From Planctomycetota bacterium (lineage in GTDB: Bacteria; Planctomycetota; UBA1135; JACQFD01), in the NCBI GenBank assembly GCA_016792805.1, contig JAEUHX010000063.1, forward strand, positions 1-64,000: a DNA stretch of 64,000 nt, in the 5' to 3' direction. The notes under the pieces are model-generated. The model ran no database searches. It had not been told where the DNA came from and saw only the letters and a list, made by a program, of their open reading frames with translations. This document shows, one piece after another, positions 60,308 through 64,000 of this stretch. Each line of letters starts with the position of its first letter. Position 1 is the stretch's first letter. Position numbers and translations under genes: made by a program.

Positions 60308-62581
60308 ATGACGGCGGGAGTGCGACGTTCGCTCCCTTCGATGGCCCTCTTCGTCCTCTGCTCCGCGGGCTGCAGCCGATTCACGCCTATGGGCTCGAGC
60401 ATCTCCTCCAACGCCGGCGGCGGTTCGGGGATCTCGAAGCTCCTCGACGGATTCCCCGGCATCACCTCGGCGCTCGGCACGGCGAGCGGCGTGCGCGTTT
60501 CCTGGGAACGCGTGCTGCTCGACGGCGCGCCCGACCCGACCGTGCGCTACCGCGTCTACCTGGAGCCCGGATTCACCGATCCGTTCGATACAAAACCAGC
60601 GCTGGAGCTCGACGCATTCGCGACGACGGCAACTCTCGACGGCATTGCGCCCGGCGCCCCCTACTCCTGCGGCGTCCGCGCCGTGGACGCCCAGGGGCTC
60701 GAGGACGGCAACCGCGCCTTCACGCTCGCGATCCCCGGCGCCGTCCGATATGTGCGCGCCGGCTCGGGCGCTGGCGGCGACGGGCTGAGCCCGAATAGTG
60801 CTTTCTCACAGATCGCCGACGGCATTGCGTCGGCCGCAGCCTCCGGCGGCGGATCCGTCTGGGTTGCCGAAGGCAATTATCCAGCGGCTCTGACACTTCA
60901 AGGAAATGTTGCCGTCTACGGCGGATTCGAGCCGACGTTCGATCCGGCGCTCCGGGATCCCGGGAAGCTCACGACGGTCATCGACGGCTCCGCCGTCTCA
61001 GGCGCCCTCGTGCGCGCCGCTTCCGGCGCGTCGATCGTACAGCTCGACGGGGTCACGGTCGACGGCGTGGAGCAGGCCTCCTTCGGAGTCGACCTCTCGG
61101 GAACCGATGCCTGCCTCGCAAACCTCACGATTCGGCGATGCGTGGCCCAGGGCGTGCGAGTGAACGCGCTGGGCTCCGTGGGCGCCGACCGGATCATCGT
61201 GCACCGCTGCTCGGTCCGCGAGCACTTCGGCGAGGGGCTGCAACTCACCGGCCCCGTCGATGCGCTCCTCACAGAAAGTGAGTTCGCCCGAAACTTCAAT
61301 GAAGGGCTCGAAGCCATCGACCTGAGCGCCCCCGCCGGAGCGTCCGCGCGCATTACGGCGCGCCGCTGCGTCTTTCGCCGAAATGCCAATGAAGGTGCCG
61401 ACCTCAAGCTCGCGCCGATCGATCTCGCCACGCCGGGCTCCTCCGTCGGCGCGCGTCTCGAGGTGCTCCTCGATCGCTGTCTTTTTGTAGATAATCGCCT
61501 CGGCGGGCTGAAGCTCGACATCGACTTCACCGACGCCGATGGGATCGAGGCCGTCGCGCTCCTCGACCGATGCGAGGCCCGCGGCAACGCCCTCGAAGGG
61601 ATCCGGCTCGACCTCGATGCGCGCGCCGCGACAACCGTGCGCGATCTGCGCAGCGCAGCCAACCTCGGCGCCGGGCTGCTGCTGACAGGCGCCGCATCGG
61701 GCACCGTCGCCCAAATTTGTGGTCTCCTCGCATTCAGCAACGGCGGCGCGGGCGTCGAGATTCGCGAAGGCGCTGTCGCGGCATCGTTTGTGCAGTGCAC
61801 TCTTGTCAATAATCTTGGGGGCGCAGCCTTCGGTGAGGCGAGCGGCGGCACGATCGCCAACTCGCTGCTTGAAGGAAATGTGACTTCCATGCCTCTGGTG
61901 GCGACCATGAATCTCATCGATCCGGCGGCGGTGCTGACTCGGATCCCGATCTTGCCGGCGCGCGCGTCCGTCGTGATCGGCGGATCGGTCAGCTTCGGAG
62001 GCGCCCATCCCTATGGGCTCGGAGATGTGGTCGAGATCAGCGATGACGGCATCGCCCGGTCGGTAATCGCCGTCGATGCCACCAGTATCACCGTCGACCC
62101 GCCCGCGGCGGAATTTCCGCTCACGCTCGCCGCGATAGTGCACCGCGCGCCCGACGAAATCGTCGTGGAAGATGCAACACCACTTCCGCGCGCCGGCGCC
62201 GTGGATGCGGGAATTGTTGGAACTACCGATGGCAGCGGCGGCCCCGCCGACCTCGGGTCAACCGGCGGAGGCTCCTCCAGCCTGCGATTCGAGCGCCCCG
62301 CCATTCGCCAGCTCCTCCCCGTGCCTCCGGCAACGGCTGGAGCCATCACGGCCACCTTCTCGACGGAGCTCGACGCCGCGTCGGTGACCGCTTCGAGCGT
62401 CCTCCTGCTCGACGCTGCGGGAGTTTCGCTCGCCGCCGACCGCGCCGTCGCGGGCGCGGCACTGATTGTTACACCTTCGGCGCCGTTCGCCGGTCCGACC
62501 GCTCTTGTGATCTCCTCCGTCCTTCGCACGAGCTCCGGCGATGCCGCCGCGGGCCCGTGGGTTTTTGTGTTCATTCCTTGA
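60308..62581 (+). CDS. Secreted beta-helix lipoprotein with Fn3-like and Ig-like domains
   Basis: The 757-residue protein has a lipoprotein-type start, with a hydrophobic segment and C22 in CSAGC (a weak lipobox). A fibronectin-III-like domain spans about 55-145 (VRVSWERVLLDGAP, YRVYLEP, YSCGVRAVDAQG). A right-handed parallel beta-helix follows (about 150-520), with recurrent units such as VYGGF, DRCLFVDNRLGGLKLD and DRCEARGNALEGIRLD. The C-terminal 100 residues look like a bacterial Ig-like (Big_5-type) domain with ITATFSTELDAASV. This is the structure of polysaccharide lyases and adhesins, but no catalytic site is identified. It is divergent from the glycan operon and may bind or act on its product. 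Confidence 0.8.
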   Translation: MTAGVRRSLPSMALFVLCSAGCSRFTPMGSSISSNAGGGSGISKLLDGFPGITSALGTASGVRVSWERVLLDGAPDPTVRYRVYLEPGFTDPFDTKPALELDAFATTATLDGIAPGAPYSCGVRAVDAQGLEDGNRAFTLAIPGAVRYVRAGSGAGGDGLSPNSAFSQIADGIASAAASGGGSVWVAEGNYPAALTLQGNVAVYGGFEPTFDPALRDPGKLTTVIDGSAVSGALVRAASGASIVQLDGVTVDGVEQASFGVDLSGTDACLANLTIRRCVAQGVRVNALGSVGADRIIVHRCSVREHFGEGLQLTGPVDALLTESEFARNFNEGLEAIDLSAPAGASARITARRCVFRRNANEGADLKLAPIDLATPGSSVGARLEVLLDRCLFVDNRLGGLKLDIDFTDADGIEAVALLDRCEARGNALEGIRLDLDARAATTVRDLRSAANLGAGLLLTGAASGTVAQICGLLAFSNGGAGVEIREGAVAASFVQCTLVNNLGGAAFGEASGGTIANSLLEGNVTSMPLVATMNLIDPAAVLTRIPILPARASVVIGGSVSFGGAHPYGLGDVVEISDDGIARSVIAVDATSITVDPPAAEFPLTLAAIVHRAPDEIVVEDATPLPRAGAVDAGIVGTTDGSGGPADLGSTGGGSSSLRFERPAIRQLLPVPPATAGAITATFSTELDAASVTASSVLLLDAAGVSLAADRAVAGAALIVTPSAPFAGPTALVISSVLRTSSGDAAAGPWVFVFIP

Positions 62582-62592
62582 GGTTCTCACCG

Positions 62593-64000
62593 ATGTACCC
62601 TTTGCACACTTTCTGGCTCCGCGCGCCCTTGGCTGCCGCCGCCGCCTGCCTCGCCGGAGTTCCGGCCTTCGCCGGAACGATCTCCGGCGTCGTCAAAGAC
62701 TCCAATGGAAGCGGGATCGTCGGCGTCGATCTCGATGTGTTCGATGCCGTCACCGGCGTCAAGCTTGTGACGCCCAATGACAAGTCCCAAACGGGGGGCG
62801 ACTTCCAGGTCACCGTTCCCAATGGGGTCTACCGCGTGGCCTTCGATACGGCGGGAATTGTGAGTCCCATTCTGGCTCCCAAAGAGGTGCTGAACGTGGT
62901 CGTGTCCGGCACCAAGAATATGGGCACCATCGTTCTGGCGGCCGGAATCGTGGTGACCGGAAAAGTGACGAGCGCCGGTGGCGCTGCCGTCGTCGGCGCC
63001 GACATCGACCTCCTCGACGCGGTGACCGGCGCCAAGGCATACACGCCGTCGGACAATACCAATGGCACTGGCGAGTTCCGGTTCTATGCGGCGAAAGGCA
63101 GCTATCGGGTGAAGGCTGAGCCGCCCATCGCCACGAAGCTCGTGGCCACGATTGCGGGCCCATTCGCGATGCAGTCGTCCACAAACGTCGGCACCATCTC
63201 CGTTTCGAGCGGCTCCTTCCTGTCTGGAAAAGTAACCACTTCGAGCGGCGCGCCCCTAGCCGGAATCGATCTCGACGTACGGCTCGCGGGCACGACCACC
63301 TCGATTCCGATGGCCAATGATACCACCGACGCCGCGGGCAATTATCAGGTCGTCGTACCGGCCGCTTTGATTGATGTAACTTTCAATCCTCCCATCGGCT
63401 CCGCGCTCGCCACGGCCCTCGTCACGTCGGTCAACGCGGCGTCCGATGCCGTCGTACACGCTGCGCTCTCGGCCGGCGGCATCGACCCCAACCCCACGGA
63501 GCTCATTCTTGGCCAAACCTTCGCGGGCGCTTTCGCGACCAGCGCCGAGGTCGACGAGGTCACCTTTGAAGCGGCAGCTGGGCTGCGGCTTACTGTCGAT
63601 GCCAAGCGCAAGGCGGGCACAGCGCTGCCGACGTTTGAGCTCTTCGGCCCCTCTGGCAATCCGGTCTCCACCTCTGGATTTGTGAAGTCATCGGCCCTCG
63701 GCACGAAGCTTACATCGTTGCCTCTCGTCGAGAGCGGGTCCTACAAGATCCGCTTCTTCCCTGCCGCGGGCGGCACCGGCACTTACACGGCGCGCATCAC
63801 GGTGGTCGCTCCCCCCACGTGGAAGCTGATCAAAGCTGCGGTCAACGTCGCGGCGGCCGACGCCGTCGTGGAAGTGCCGATCGAGTCGGTCGCAGGCTCG
63901 AAGCTCACTGGAAAAGTAACAGCTCCGGCCTCCTCGGGACTCGTTCCGGCCGTCGTGGAGTTCCGCGCGCCCGATGGAAGCTCCGTCGACCTTACAGCTC
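62593..64000 (+). CDS. Secreted regulatory-like repeat protein (C-terminus beyond window)
   Basis: An open frame of at least 469 codons starts at ATG 62593 and runs past the right edge without a stop. A signal peptide ends near VPAFA (residue 26). At least three carboxypeptidase-regulatory-like units follow, each with a G-K-V-T or G-V-V opening and G-x-D-[IL]-D, and several with TPxDN/DTN-type loops. A different beta-rich domain (about 300-400, with ILGQTFAGAF and ESGSYKIRFFPAAGG) resembles pre-peptidase C-terminal domains. The repeat returns at the end (GKVTAPAS). It is a paralog of the secreted protein at 48586-50136. It starts 11 bases after the beta-helix lipoprotein stop, so the two are probably cotranscribed. 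Confidence 0.78.
   Translation, partial: MYPLHTFWLRAPLAAAAACLAGVPAFAGTISGVVKDSNGSGIVGVDLDVFDAVTGVKLVTPNDKSQTGGDFQVTVPNGVYRVAFDTAGIVSPILAPKEVLNVVVSGTKNMGTIVLAAGIVVTGKVTSAGGAAVVGADIDLLDAVTGAKAYTPSDNTNGTGEFRFYAAKGSYRVKAEPPIATKLVATIAGPFAMQSSTNVGTISVSSGSFLSGKVTTSSGAPLAGIDLDVRLAGTTTSIPMANDTTDAAGNYQVVVPAALIDVTFNPPIGSALATALVTSVNAASDAVVHAALSAGGIDPNPTELILGQTFAGAFATSAEVDEVTFEAAAGLRLTVDAKRKAGTALPTFELFGPSGNPVSTSGFVKSSALGTKLTSLPLVESGSYKIRFFPAAGGTGTYTARITVVAPPTWKLIKAAVNVAAADAVVEVPIESVAGSKLTGKVTAPASSGLVPAVVEFRAPDGSSVDLTA

Overview
The window is a high-GC chromosomal segment that most likely comes from a member of the Planctomycetota, perhaps an uncultured lineage. The evidence is indirect. It has a TPR protein ending in two RNA-polymerase-alpha-type C-terminal domains, an ECF sigma factor of planctomycete type, a very large kinase/GAF/sigma-54 activator hybrid, and large secreted proteins built from carboxypeptidase-regulatory-like units. 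GTG and ATG starts overlap upstream stops by four bases throughout. I see no rRNA, tRNA, CRISPR array, phage or transposase gene.

Bases 1-1500 hold no convincing gene and are packed with inverted-repeat elements. Bases 1.5-5 kb carry, on the minus strand, arginase, a SAM hydroxide adenosyltransferase and phosphomannomutase/phosphoglucomutase, with a divergent transketolase-family gene to 7.45 kb. From 7.46 to 16.8 kb is a minus-strand series: MobB, a secreted DUF2961-like protein, cysteine dioxygenase, an aminotransferase, threonine aldolase, an APC amino-acid permease and a GH95 fucosidase-type lipoprotein. This points to uptake and breakdown of amino acids and fucosylated glycans.

Bases 16.8-28.9 kb are mostly plus-strand housekeeping: a GT-C-like membrane protein, the TPR/alpha-CTD protein, ruvA, a HEAT/TPR secreted protein, tig, clpP and clpX. 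Next comes an acyl-transfer module (27.3-32.6 kb). A FAAL-type ligase, an ACP and an MBOAT acyltransferase run on the plus strand and converge on a minus-strand pair, an SGNH-like membrane protein and a 45-residue DUF5989-like peptide. Bases 32.6-41 kb hold a DHH phosphoesterase, rlmN, a small tail-anchored protein, a lipoprotein, a lysine 6-aminotransferase with its semialdehyde dehydrogenase, rnpA-yidD-zinc ribbon, and an ECF sigma factor.

The right third is dominated by a tightly overlapped minus-strand operon (60.0 to 48.6 kb). It encodes three glycosyltransferases, a fused ABC exporter, a tandem phosphotransferase, an AlgE-like outer-membrane barrel and a secreted repeat protein, and it looks like a glycan synthesis and export system. 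Directly downstream lies the 1741-residue kinase-like/TPR/GAF/sigma-54 activator, a plausible regulator, followed by a secreted propeller-like protein. Divergent from the operon are a beta-helix lipoprotein and a second regulatory-like repeat protein that runs off the right edge.

Three families of hairpin-rich, terminal-inverted-repeat elements are scattered between genes, often immediately next to a stop codon.
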